Shown piece after piece: positions 14,537-22,655 of a stretch of 22,655 nucleotides of DNA. Position 1 is the first letter of the stretch; each line of letters opens with the position of its first letter. Source of the DNA: Flemingiibacterium sp045579745 (GTDB lineage: Bacteria > Bacillota > Clostridia > Oscillospirales > CAG-272); the NCBI GenBank assembly GCA_045579745.1, contig JAZNMQ010000071.1:1-22655 (forward strand). The letters are read 5' to 3'. The translations under genes and the position numbers were made by a program. Under the pieces are notes generated by a model. The model was not told where the DNA came from. It worked only from the letters and a program-made list of their open reading frames with translations, and did no database searches.

Positions 14537-17500
14537 TTATTTAACCTTAACATAGTTCAGAGCGCCGATGGTGTATGTCTTTCCATCATCAACAACTGTT
14601 ATGTCAAAGTTATTGTAGTTGAGAATGAATGCTGTTCCACCCTCATATGTTACCTTAACGATTCTGCCGTCATCAGAGGTATACTTTGTATACTTGTATC
14701 CGGTATCCTCTTCAGTAACGATCTCTTCTTCAACAGGTTTCTCAGCGGGAATATACTCCTCGCCTCTGAGTGCAGCAAGACGCTCTGCAAGCTTTTCAGC
14801 TAGTTCAGCCTTTTCTTCTGCGAGCTTCTTAGCAGCTTCCTCAGCAGCTGTTGCTTCTTCCAATGCTATCTTATCAGCTTCGATTTCCTCAGCACTCGGA
14901 ACACGCTCACCGATAAGGAATTCATGGTCAATGATGAATTTGTTCTGAAGTCCGGAGAGAACTCCATTGAGTTCGTTATAAAGTCTTACAACGTCATCAT
15001 ACCAAATATCGTATGCAACAGAGTAGTACTTGCTGTACTGATAGGATTCTTTAAGGAGTGCTGTGTTTTGCATGGACAATGTGAAGTAGAGCGATGAACC
15101 GTTTTCGATAGCCTTCAGAAGCTCGAACTGAGTATCACCTGCCATGTTGATCGCATTGCCGGTAAAGCTTACACTACCGTGAAGAACCATACCTACAAAC
15201 GGAACTGCTTCAGCAGCATCCTTGAATCGGCTTGAGTCAACAGCTACGCCAAGGATATGGTCAGCATAAGGCAACGAATAAAGGTTACCACCGTCAACCA
15301 TAACATTGGTATATTTTTCACTGAGCTTGCCAAGAAGATCGGTAGTGAACTCCTTAGAGTCCTCGCGGTTGTAGGGCTCATCCTCATCGAAGTCGGAGTT
15401 AAGGTCGGTACCAAGAGTAGCAACTGAAATTCCGTTCGGTGAAAGCTTGCTGTATTCTTTATCGAAGTTTTCAAAGAAGTAATCAAATACGGAAGGAGAT
15501 ACTGCAAGGGAGAATCCGCGTACAAACGACTGAAGCGTTGAATCATATTCACGCTTGGTTGTATAGCGGTCATCCATGGTCTTTACAAGATGCTCTCTCA
15601 TGGATACGCCGTCAAACAGCTTGAAGTTGCTTATGTTTGCAAAGTCAAAATCGGGATATACGCCAATATTGTTTGAATTTGCAAAGGAAACGAATTCCGT
15701 AAAGCCCTTATCTCCACCAACAGCTTTTTCAAACTCAGCATGGTATGGAGCGTAGGAATAAAGTCCACCGTTCGCAAAGCCTGTAAGCTTGAAGTTGATG
15801 TTGTTAATGCCATTTTCAGACAGTCTGTTGTACATTTCTTTAAGGTCATCAAATGTTGTTAATGGCTTTAATACCTCAACAGGAATCGAGAGAATTCTTT
15901 CGATAGTCTCGATTGCACCGAATGATTCAATGTACAGCGGGATATTGCTCTGAGGATTTTCGATTTTTGTAAGAGTTCCTTCAGAAAGGAGATAATCTCT
16001 GTATGCGTTAGCCATGCCTACATATGTAGTATCATAGCTATCCTTGAGACCGGTTTCCTTTGCGAGCTCATCATCAGTAAGCATAATGAACTTCAGACGG
16101 TAGCTTCCGGTGTATTTACGTTCGGAAACGACTGTATGAGTTGCATTTGAACCAACTGAAATAGCATCAGCGAGGTTATAGGAGTCCTTAGGTCTCGGAA
16201 CAAACGAAGTACCTACAGCATTGTATTTGTGCTGTGTACCACCATGCTGAGAGTTAATGGAAGCAAGTGCGTCGCCTTCCTCAATGATTGCAAGGAAGCC
16301 TACGGAAAGCTTCGGATTAGCTGTTTCATCAGGTGTTGCCGCTGCATCGGGATTACGGAGAACATTGGTTTCAACTACGCCGTAAACGGGAAGTCGCATT
16401 ATTTCTCTGTTCTGACCCGATACCTGCTGATATGCAAAGTCAGTACCGTAAATCTTGCCTGTCAGTGTAAGAGGCTTTGAGATATCACTGAATCTGATAA
16501 GCGCACCGGAACCGTCGGGAATGAAGGTGTAGCCCTCATACTCAGAGGAACCCGCTCCAAACCAAGGAAGCAAGCTTACATGGGTAAGCTGAAATGCGCT
16601 CTCATCGAAGCGGATACCGTTTGCGGGAAGACGAACATCAAGCGAACCATCTTCATCAAGAGTATACTCAAGAGAAAGTCTGAAGAGCGGCGGAGCCTTA
16701 TCTTCTGCTTGATAGTTTGTTATTCCGTGGTCCTCTTCAAGAGTTTCGTAGGTGTACTCGGGGCAATATGTTTTGATTGCAGACTCGATGAGGTTAAGCT
16801 CACGATCGACAGTATCGGATGCAATGGTATAAACTGCCATGTCGTTTGTAATCGGGAATGCAATCTTCATCTCACGAAGCATACGCTCTGTGAGCTTAGG
16901 GTCGGAAGGATCCTTTAATGTGTAGAACGCTTCAATTCTTGTTTTCTCCGAGCCATCGGGGATGTTCGCAAGAATGAGTTCTTCCCAGCGTTCCTTTTTA
17001 ATAAGACGCGGAACGAGCTTACGAGTTTCGGCACGACCGAGAGTGTATTCAACACGAACACCGTTCTTGATCTTCTTTACATTAATCTGACCTCTTTGGC
17101 AAGCCTCAGTGAAGCTCTGGAAGGTTTGTTCAGCCTGGAAGTTGTTATACTTGATAGCAACCTGTGAAAGAAGCTCTGCTTTAACATTCGCGGACGCATC
17201 TGTCTGAGAAACATCGTAGGGGTTCGAAAGAAGAATCTGACCGGTCTTGGTATTTACATACGCAACCTCACCGGAAACGGGCTCAACATAGAATGCATAG
17301 TTACCTTTTTCAAGGTACTTAGTCATTGTCGCAACCTTTTCTTCAGGAGAATTGAAGACCTGAGTCAAATAGTTGATAGTGGGAAGTCCGGTTTCTTCGT
17401 CAAGCGACGGAACCAACGCTGGAGTTTCATCTTCAACAGCATCAACAACGTCACCCTCGGCTGCGTAAACCGGGATCGCTGCTGTCAGCATACCGAAAAC

Positions 17501-17545
17501 CATAGCAACAGTCAGGAATGCTGATAATAATTTGATTTTTTTCAT
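14537..17545 (-). CDS. Secreted DUF5696-type protein, probable glycan-active TIM-barrel protein
   Basis: A 1002-residue exported protein. Residues 1-29 are a signal peptide (MKKIKLL, hydrophobic core, cleavage after VYA). Residues 50-520 are beta-rich, with EGYTFIPDGSGALIRF near 337-352. Residues about 535-840 alternate helices and strands like a barrel: GINNINFKLTGFANGG (579-594), NNIGVYPDFDFANI (625-638), VATLGTDLNSDFDED (708-722), VMVDGGNLYSLPYADH (748-763). Residues 884-928 are a highly charged Ala/Glu/Lys coiled-coil-like segment with an acidic linker to 948; the C-terminus (950-1002) is a small beta domain. I recognise it, from memory of similar clusters, as DUF5696; the catalytic activity is not established and a glycoside-hydrolase-like role is inferred. 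No membrane anchor or sortase motif. It sits 23 bases after the NHL/Yip1 gene, between two permease pairs. Confidence 0.82.
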   Translation of the reverse strand: MKKIKLLSAFLTVAMVFGMLTAAIPVYAAEGDVVDAVEDETPALVPSLDEETGLPTINYLTQVFNSPEEKVATMTKYLEKGNYAFYVEPVSGEVAYVNTKTGQILLSNPYDVSQTDASANVKAELLSQVAIKYNNFQAEQTFQSFTEACQRGQINVKKIKNGVRVEYTLGRAETRKLVPRLIKKERWEELILANIPDGSEKTRIEAFYTLKDPSDPKLTERMLREMKIAFPITNDMAVYTIASDTVDRELNLIESAIKTYCPEYTYETLEEDHGITNYQAEDKAPPLFRLSLEYTLDEDGSLDVRLPANGIRFDESAFQLTHVSLLPWFGAGSSEYEGYTFIPDGSGALIRFSDISKPLTLTGKIYGTDFAYQQVSGQNREIMRLPVYGVVETNVLRNPDAAATPDETANPKLSVGFLAIIEEGDALASINSQHGGTQHKYNAVGTSFVPRPKDSYNLADAISVGSNATHTVVSERKYTGSYRLKFIMLTDDELAKETGLKDSYDTTYVGMANAYRDYLLSEGTLTKIENPQSNIPLYIESFGAIETIERILSIPVEVLKPLTTFDDLKEMYNRLSENGINNINFKLTGFANGGLYSYAPYHAEFEKAVGGDKGFTEFVSFANSNNIGVYPDFDFANISNFKLFDGVSMREHLVKTMDDRYTTKREYDSTLQSFVRGFSLAVSPSVFDYFFENFDKEYSKLSPNGISVATLGTDLNSDFDEDEPYNREDSKEFTTDLLGKLSEKYTNVMVDGGNLYSLPYADHILGVAVDSSRFKDAAEAVPFVGMVLHGSVSFTGNAINMAGDTQFELLKAIENGSSLYFTLSMQNTALLKESYQYSKYYSVAYDIWYDDVVRLYNELNGVLSGLQNKFIIDHEFLIGERVPSAEEIEADKIALEEATAAEEAAKKLAEEKAELAEKLAERLAALRGEEYIPAEKPVEEEIVTEEDTGYKYTKYTSDDGRIVKVTYEGGTAFILNYNNFDITVVDDGKTYTIGALNYVKVK

Positions 17546-17568
17546 TTTACTATAACTCCTATCCTGTT

Positions 17569-19695
17569 TTACATTCGATATGTGATTTCTGTGATAATGC
17601 TTGAGATAAATCCAACAATCTTAGCAAGCAATGTCGAGAACAGAACACCGATGAACATGATCAGTGCCATACCGACGATTGTACCAAGAGATGTAAGAAT
17701 ATTCTTTGAGAATGTATAATCGTGTGTTACCATCATACCAAAGAATATGAGGAGTCCTGCCCAGATAAAGGCAAATGATACGAGAAGATTAATGATGCTT
17801 GCCTCGGATGCAAGTGAGAAGTTCGAAATGATTACCGAAGGGATAACAAGAAGCGGAACGGGAACAAGCGCATAGCATGTAGCTACGAAAATGTCCTTGA
17901 AGCTTCCTTCACCGTCAAACAATGTTGTCAAGCACCAGTTGGAAACTGCCCAAAGGAGAACCGGAACAAGAACTGCAGAAATATGTGCGAAGATATTCAT
18001 TGCAGATTCATCGGGGTTGAAGATGTATCCTGAACCGATATCCTGATAGTAGAATGCGAGAATTGCAAGGGCGAGCCATACAAAGCTTGCTCTGACTGAG
18101 CCGCGCTTTTCATGCTTCAGATCCCAGAATCCATCAAACGGATGAAGTATCAGGTGATTAGCATAGATAAGCTCTTCCCAGAATGTCTTTCTGCCCTTTT
18201 TGAGCTGAGTCTTCTTATTGAGCTTAGCTGCGTACTTATTAAACAATACAAATGCTACAACAAGAACGATGGCTATAATCGGAATAAGAATGATATACTT
18301 TGATATCCAATTCTTTCTGATTTCCTTAAAGGATTCAGAATAGTTTGCGGTATCATATGCAGACTTGTAATATTCAAGAGATTCTTCGTATTCTGCACTT
18401 CTGTAAAGGCTCTTGCCTATACCGATGTATGCAGTATCGAAGTTGTTGTTTCTCTTAAGAATTTCAGTCCAGTATTCAACAGTCTTATCATAGTTACGTT
18501 CGTTTGTGTTCTTAATAACGCCTATGAGAAGATCGCCATACTCAGTTCTTCTGTAGACTGTGATGTTCTTATTTGTCTTATCGAGAATAAGAATATCATT
18601 ATCAAGATAAGCGATAGCCTCAACAGACTGAGTATTACCAAGCTGAATACCCATATCACCGAATGCGAAGAGAAGGTTACCATCCTGATCGTAGGTAAAT
18701 ACCTTAGAGCGCTTTTCGTCGATGATAGACCATGTACCTTCCGGACCAAGTGCAACGTCAATAATTGTTGACGGACCTGTGATGGTAGCGGTTGTCATGT
18801 TGGTGATGTTCACTTCACCGCCGGGGCCAAAGAAACCGTTACGCTTCATTACGTCAGAGCCGGCTGTATTAAGCTTCTTGACGGGAGCGTATGTTCCTTT
18901 CTTATCAATAATAGCATTCTGCTGTGCAGTTGGATCAATCGATGATGTGGTTATGTACATGAAGCCTTCATCGTCGATTGTGATGTTGTTAAACTCAGTT
19001 GAGATGTATTGCTGTGAAAGTTTTCTCTGCTCTTCTGTCTGGAAGCGTCTCCAAAGAATCGAAAGAGCATCAATTGTAACCTTCTGAGCGCCGATGAAGC
19101 CCTGGAAATCGCCATCCTCGTTGATCGCGATTACACCCATGTAGGTTGTAGACGATACAACGTAGATTCTTCCGTAAGCATCAACTGCGATTGCAACAGG
19201 TCTGTAGATCGAGCCTTCAGGGAATACATCCGAATCCGGCTCTTCAATAACCTTATAGAAGGAACCATCTCTGTTGAACATTACGATACGGTTGTTGTCA
19301 GTATCTGCAACATAGATGTAATCCTCAGTTACGAATACGCCCGAGGGGCCCTTGAGCGAATCCGGAACACCATTTTGGTTTACAAAGCTATTAATGTAGA
19401 ACTTTAATTTAAAATATCTGTCTAATACCGTAATACGGTTGTTGCCTGCATCGGCAATATAGATATTGTTCTGGTCGTCTGTGACCAAATCTCTGACATC
19501 GTTAATCTCAGGTGTAACACCCATGTATGCCGAGTCGACAGTTCTGTCCGGTACGTATGCGTCCGGTGACATGAGCGGGAAGCCGTCGATGGAGTATGTA
19601 TAGGTCGAATAAGGTGTTTTTGCGCTGACCGGAATACATGCTGCCATAAGGAACACACAAGCAACGAGGGCAATTATTCTGATATAATTTTTCAT
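17569..19695 (-). CDS. Membrane protein with NHL-type beta-propeller, TPR segment and Yip1 domain
   Basis: A 708-residue protein with four parts. Residues 1-25 are a signal sequence; LMAAC at 16-20 could be a lipobox, or cleavage may follow PVSA. Residues about 55-395 hold NHL-like propeller blades with the repeated pattern of IYIADAGNNRITVLD (78-92) and IYVADTDNNRIVMFN (127-141), then IYVVSS, MYITTS and ILILDKTNKNITVY. Residues about 400-455 look like a TPR unit (TEILKRNNNFDTAYIGIGK). Residue 466-486 is a membrane helix, and about 515-705 is a Yip1-type domain with five hydrophobic segments. The propeller is therefore outside and Yip1 in the membrane. The ribosome site TAAGGAGG overlaps the stop of the upstream permease, so translation is coupled. 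Function unknown; a scaffold or sensor of the importer is inferred. Confidence 0.85.
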   Translation of the reverse strand: MKNYIRIIALVACVFLMAACIPVSAKTPYSTYTYSIDGFPLMSPDAYVPDRTVDSAYMGVTPEINDVRDLVTDDQNNIYIADAGNNRITVLDRYFKLKFYINSFVNQNGVPDSLKGPSGVFVTEDYIYVADTDNNRIVMFNRDGSFYKVIEEPDSDVFPEGSIYRPVAIAVDAYGRIYVVSSTTYMGVIAINEDGDFQGFIGAQKVTIDALSILWRRFQTEEQRKLSQQYISTEFNNITIDDEGFMYITTSSIDPTAQQNAIIDKKGTYAPVKKLNTAGSDVMKRNGFFGPGGEVNITNMTTATITGPSTIIDVALGPEGTWSIIDEKRSKVFTYDQDGNLLFAFGDMGIQLGNTQSVEAIAYLDNDILILDKTNKNITVYRRTEYGDLLIGVIKNTNERNYDKTVEYWTEILKRNNNFDTAYIGIGKSLYRSAEYEESLEYYKSAYDTANYSESFKEIRKNWISKYIILIPIIAIVLVVAFVLFNKYAAKLNKKTQLKKGRKTFWEELIYANHLILHPFDGFWDLKHEKRGSVRASFVWLALAILAFYYQDIGSGYIFNPDESAMNIFAHISAVLVPVLLWAVSNWCLTTLFDGEGSFKDIFVATCYALVPVPLLVIPSVIISNFSLASEASIINLLVSFAFIWAGLLIFFGMMVTHDYTFSKNILTSLGTIVGMALIMFIGVLFSTLLAKIVGFISSIITEITYRM

Positions 19696-19706
19696 ATTTA
19701 CCCTCC

Positions 19707-20579
19707 TTAGTCCTTCATACCCGACGAGCCCATTGTTTCGATGATGTTACTCTGAGAAACAATGAATACGAGAATCGGAACCGCCATCATAATAACCTGA
19801 GCTGCGGCACCTGCACCTGCACGGGCAATACCACCGGATACGATCTGGTTGATAGCGTAGTTGAAGGTCTTGAGCTGTTCGGAATAGATATAAATAGAGT
19901 TACCAGCATTCCACAAGTTCTGGAATGAGTAGATAATAAGTGTAAGCCAAGCAGGCTTAACCATAGGCATTGCGATGTTGAGGAATGTGTAGAACTCTGT
20001 AGCGCCGTCAAGTCTTGAAGATTCAAGAACTGTATCCGGAACTGCTGTTTCCATGAAGTTCTTCATGAGGTAAAGACCGAGGGAAGTACACCAAGCGGGA
20101 ACTACGAGTGCGAGGTATGTATCAACCCAATGAAGTGTACTCATGGTCAAGAAGTTAGCGATACCTGTTACAGTTGAGTTAAACATAAGTGACAGGACGA
20201 TAACTTCAAATATCCATTTTCTTCCGGGGAAGTTGATCTTCGCGATTGCATATGCTGCAAGTGAGGAGAAGATGAGGTTGCCTGATGTACCAACAACAGA
20301 GATAAATACAGTATTGAAGATATATCTTGAGAAGGGAACCCACGATGTGCTCATGAGGTTGAACAGGTCACCGAAGTTTTTAAACGTCGGGCTCATTACA
20401 TAGAAGCGAGGAGGATACATCCAAAGCTCGTCAAGCGGCTTTAAGGATTGCATGAGTACGTAAAGCATCGGAAGGAACATGAATGCGCCGAGAATAAGGA
20501 GCATCGCGTTGATTCCGATATCGCCTCCAACCGAACGGTTGAGGACAACTTGATGTTTTCTGGTTCTTAATTTTGCCAT
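19707..20579 (-). CDS. Carbohydrate ABC transporter permease, MalG type (first pair)
   Basis: A 290-residue permease of standard length, six hydrophobic segments. The EAA loop SSRLDGATEFYTFLNIAMP is at residues 187-205, and the chain ends NIIETMGSSGMKD, the MalG-type C-terminus. The start lies one base after the stop of the MalF-type partner (20581), with a modest ribosome site (AAGGTGG), so coupled translation is expected. Followed after 11 bases by the NHL/Yip1 gene. It should form the importer channel with the gene at 20581. Confidence 0.95.
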   Translation of the reverse strand: MAKLRTRKHQVVLNRSVGGDIGINAMLLILGAFMFLPMLYVLMQSLKPLDELWMYPPRFYVMSPTFKNFGDLFNLMSTSWVPFSRYIFNTVFISVVGTSGNLIFSSLAAYAIAKINFPGRKWIFEVIVLSLMFNSTVTGIANFLTMSTLHWVDTYLALVVPAWCTSLGLYLMKNFMETAVPDTVLESSRLDGATEFYTFLNIAMPMVKPAWLTLIIYSFQNLWNAGNSIYIYSEQLKTFNYAINQIVSGGIARAGAGAAAQVIMMAVPILVFIVSQSNIIETMGSSGMKD

Positions 20580-20580
20580 T

Positions 20581-21528
20581 TTATTGTCCCACCTTCGATA
20601 ATAGTCTCTTTATAACAAGGTTACATCCAACCATGATGACGAACAGAACAACTGCGATAGTAGAGGAATAACCAACCTCAAAGCGCATTCCGCCGTAGTC
20701 CTCAAGGTGGTGCATAATTGTATGCGCTGCGTAGTTAACAGACGGGAAGCCTGCAAGAGCCGTAACGACGCCGCCGAAGCCGAACGAACCAGTGATACTC
20801 ATAACCGCACCGAACATAAGCTGAGGCTTCATGGTCGGAAGAGTTATGTACCAAAGCTCCTGCCATCTATTCTTAACTCCGTCAACCGCGCCTGCTTCAT
20901 AGAGCGACTTGTCGATTGTCTGAAGACCTGCGATAAATGAAAGGAACGAGGTACCGAGCGAAGTCCAAAGAGCAACTACGATACAAAGAGGCATAACGTA
21001 GTCTTCGTTCTGGAAGAAGAGGATAGGCTTTGTTGTGAAGCCGAATTCCATCAACCATGCGTTTACATAACCGTAGGAGTCGCCCGCGAAGAGCACCTGC
21101 CAAATAAGGTAAACAGCACCGGAAATAGACGGAGCATAGAAGATAAGTGTTACGATAGCACGAATCTTCGGAGAAAGTTCGTTAATGAACCATGCAACCA
21201 AAAGGGAGATAAGGTAGGAAGCAGGTCCTGTGATAGCCGCAAATACAAGTGTATTCTGGCATGCTTTTAAGAAAATGTCGTCATCAAGGAAAAGTCTGAT
21301 GTAGTTATCCATGAAGACAGGCTTAGGGAATTCAAGCAGGTTAAACTGCGTGAAGCTCAGGATTATTGAAAGCAAAACGGGGAACACGGTAAAGATAAGG
21401 AACAGGATCATAAAAGGCGCGATCATAATATAAGCGGTCTTGTTACGAGCCATTTCCTTCAGCGTCCACTGCGCTTTGGTCATGTCCTTGCGAGCTGTCG
21501 GCTTAGCTGCCGATGCATTCTGTGACAT
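20581..21528 (-). CDS. Sugar ABC transporter permease, MalF type (first pair)
   Basis: A 315-residue permease of the MalF/MsmF type. A basic N-terminus (TARKDMTKAQWTLKEMARNK) precedes the first membrane helix (about 32-55). The EAA loop AGAVDGVKNRWQELWYITLP is at residues 212-231. Six hydrophobic segments and normal length. AAGGAG lies about 9 bases before the ATG. It follows the solute-binding protein gene by about 120 bases that contain a stable hairpin (21584-21606) but no clear promoter, so it is probably in the same transcript with lower expression. Confidence 0.95.
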   Translation of the reverse strand: MSQNASAAKPTARKDMTKAQWTLKEMARNKTAYIMIAPFMILFLIFTVFPVLLSIILSFTQFNLLEFPKPVFMDNYIRLFLDDDIFLKACQNTLVFAAITGPASYLISLLVAWFINELSPKIRAIVTLIFYAPSISGAVYLIWQVLFAGDSYGYVNAWLMEFGFTTKPILFFQNEDYVMPLCIVVALWTSLGTSFLSFIAGLQTIDKSLYEAGAVDGVKNRWQELWYITLPTMKPQLMFGAVMSITGSFGFGGVVTALAGFPSVNYAAHTIMHHLEDYGGMRFEVGYSSTIAVVLFVIMVGCNLVIKRLLSKVGQ

Positions 21529-21583
21529 TATAGCATTCTCTCCTTATTACAGATTTTGTTTTTTCGAGCTTTTATCCCGTCCC

Positions 21584-21606
21584 GACATTCCCGATTCGGG
21601 AATGTC
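21584..21606 (-). other. Intercistronic hairpin between binding protein and permease genes
   Basis: GACATTCCCG (21584-21593) and its exact complement CGGGAATGTC (21597-21606) flank a three-base loop. On the minus strand it is followed by GGGACGGG, not by a T-run, so it is not a standard terminator. Position and form suit an RNA-stabilising or attenuating hairpin that gives more binding protein than permease. Confidence 0.6.
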
Positions 21607-21647
21607 AAGTGGGGTTTCTAAGCAGGAAATAATTTGGCAGATTCGCC

Positions 21648-22655
21648 TTAATTTGCAGCCTTAGCTTCTCTGTCTGCGAGTGTTTCACCAAGTTCAAGAG
21701 TATCAAGGTTGAACTCTTTACGTTTTCTGGTAATTTCCTTATTGATATCGTCAATATAATCGAGAAGTCCTTCAACAGGGTCCGCATTATTATTGTACGC
21801 ATCAAGGAATGCGAAGCCTACATAACGGTCAATAATGTAACCGCCGGGCATTTCGGGAATCGTTGCCAGATTGTTATACTGAGCGAGAATGTTCTGGAGG
21901 TCGGTAGTTGACCACGGCAGGGACTCAAGAGCTTCCTTGTTTGCGGTTGCATACATTGCGCCCTGACCTACGATCGCTACCATCTCGTTTGCGTAACGAG
22001 ACTGAGTATCAGCAGTTGTGTACCAGTCCATAAACTTCCAAGCATTTTCACGCTTTTCGCATCCTGCCATCATGATCATAGCAGATACGCCGGAGATCGC
22101 GGTATTGTTGATATTACCGTCTTCATCTTCGATACCGATTATCGGTACGAATTCCCAAAGGTCGCGAATTTCTGTTGCAAAAATCGAGAGCTGGTTGTAT
22201 GAGCCAACGTAGTCAGAGAAACCAAGCGGCATTTCGCCTGTTCTGAAACGGTTAGCGAAGTCATACTGAACCGGGAATGAGTAGCTTGTAAAGAATGAGC
22301 AAAGCTTGTCAAACGCCTCAAGTGCAACGTTGGAGTCGAGGTTGATTCTCATACCGTCATCTGCGTAAAGCTCGCCGCCCATCTGATAAAGGAAGAGCTG
22401 CAAACCGCCGTAGTTGGTAGGAATACCTACATCCATGTGGTTGTACTGAAGGTACGGAACGATTGCCATGAGGTCATCCCATGTCTTCGGAATGTCGATT
22501 CCGAGTTCAGCGAAGATGTCCTTTCTGTAGAACATCATCGAGAACGACTGTGTTTCGGGAAGTCCGTATGTTACACCGTACAGCGAAAGCGGAACTGTAG
22601 CAGATTCGGAGAATCTCGATACAACCTCGTCAAAGGTGTCGAAATCGTTAAGCGG
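21648..22655 (-). CDS. Extracellular solute-binding protein of the ABC sugar importer (5' end outside window)
   Basis: The open frame continues to the last base of the window, so this is the C-terminal 335 residues; the signal peptide and N-terminal lobe are missing. The visible part is typical of family 1 (MalE-like) binding proteins: YGVTYGLPETQSFSMMFYRK, then DIFAELGIDIPKTWDDLM, FRTGEMPLGFSDYVGSYNQL, ISGVSAMIMMAGCEKRENAW and KFMDWYTTADTQSRYANEM. The Met-Met at 22533-22538 is internal, not the start: the codons before it continue the family sequence. The acidic/basic C-terminus ends ADREAKAAN. Outside the cell it would deliver the sugar to the permeases that follow. Which permease pair it serves, or whether both, cannot be told. 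Confidence 0.93.
   Translation of the reverse strand, partial: PLNDFDTFDEVVSRFSESATVPLSLYGVTYGLPETQSFSMMFYRKDIFAELGIDIPKTWDDLMAIVPYLQYNHMDVGIPTNYGGLQLFLYQMGGELYADDGMRINLDSNVALEAFDKLCSFFTSYSFPVQYDFANRFRTGEMPLGFSDYVGSYNQLSIFATEIRDLWEFVPIIGIEDEDGNINNTAISGVSAMIMMAGCEKRENAWKFMDWYTTADTQSRYANEMVAIVGQGAMYATANKEALESLPWSTTDLQNILAQYNNLATIPEMPGGYIIDRYVGFAFLDAYNNNADPVEGLLDYIDDINKEITRKRKEFNLDTLELGETLADREAKAAN

Noticed and set aside
22533..22538. Start of the solute-binding protein at the Met-Met near 22538
   Set aside because: The frame stays open to the window end and the upstream codons match the family (YGLPETQSFS before MMFYRK), so the gene is cut by the window edge.
1..22655. CRISPR arrays, insertion sequences, tRNA or rRNA genes, phage genes
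   Set aside because: No spaced repeats, transposase motifs, cloverleaf-like or rRNA sequence was seen; codon style looks uniform over the window.

Overview
The window looks like part of the chromosome of an anaerobic Firmicute, most likely an uncultivated Clostridia lineage of gut type. The evidence is a HrcA/CIRCE-controlled groESL operon, strong GGAGG ribosome sites and consensus sigma-A promoters, a 2[4Fe-4S] ferredoxin, a formate/nitrite-type channel, a Na+/alanine symporter, a diaminopimelate epimerase domain (meso-DAP peptidoglycan) and a long lipoprotein/ABC sugar-uptake cluster of Firmicute type. The lineage is an inference; no rRNA or tRNA gene is present.

Layout. (1) 1-2400, minus strand: a radical SAM/B12-type enzyme followed by a small ferredoxin, with a consensus promoter and a terminal hairpin, then a small orphan lipoprotein gene upstream. 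(2) 2500-4760, minus strand: groES-groEL with a perfect CIRCE, a good promoter and a terminator, plus a second, half-degenerate CIRCE-like site about 100 bp further out. (3) 4760-7005, plus strand: an AGCS sodium:amino-acid symporter and a compact FNT channel, each with its own promoter, closed by a strong terminator. (4) 7106-12387, plus strand: a perfect consensus promoter driving carA and a very long carB whose reading frame continues without interruption into a complete dapF (carbamoyl-phosphate synthase large subunit fused to diaminopimelate epimerase, 1353 aa). The paired CarA keeps its Cys but has Arg and Asn where the catalytic His and Glu of the glutaminase should be. (5) 12430-22655, minus strand, converging on region 4: seven tightly packed genes of an ABC sugar importer, namely a solute-binding protein (cut by the window end), a permease pair, a beta-propeller/TPR/Yip1 membrane protein, a secreted 1002-aa DUF5696-type protein, and a second permease pair. 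No ATPase is encoded here.

How they work together. Region 5 reads as one secreted/membrane machine for capturing a carbohydrate: the binding protein and permeases import, the DUF5696 protein probably processes or binds glycan outside the cell, and the propeller-Yip1 protein is a membrane-anchored partner of unknown role; a shared MsmX-type ATPase is presumably elsewhere. Region 4 is the most unusual: a natural fusion of pyrimidine/arginine and lysine/cell-wall enzymes next to a glutaminase subunit that looks catalytically impaired, suggesting a carbamoyl-phosphate synthase that may run on ammonia.
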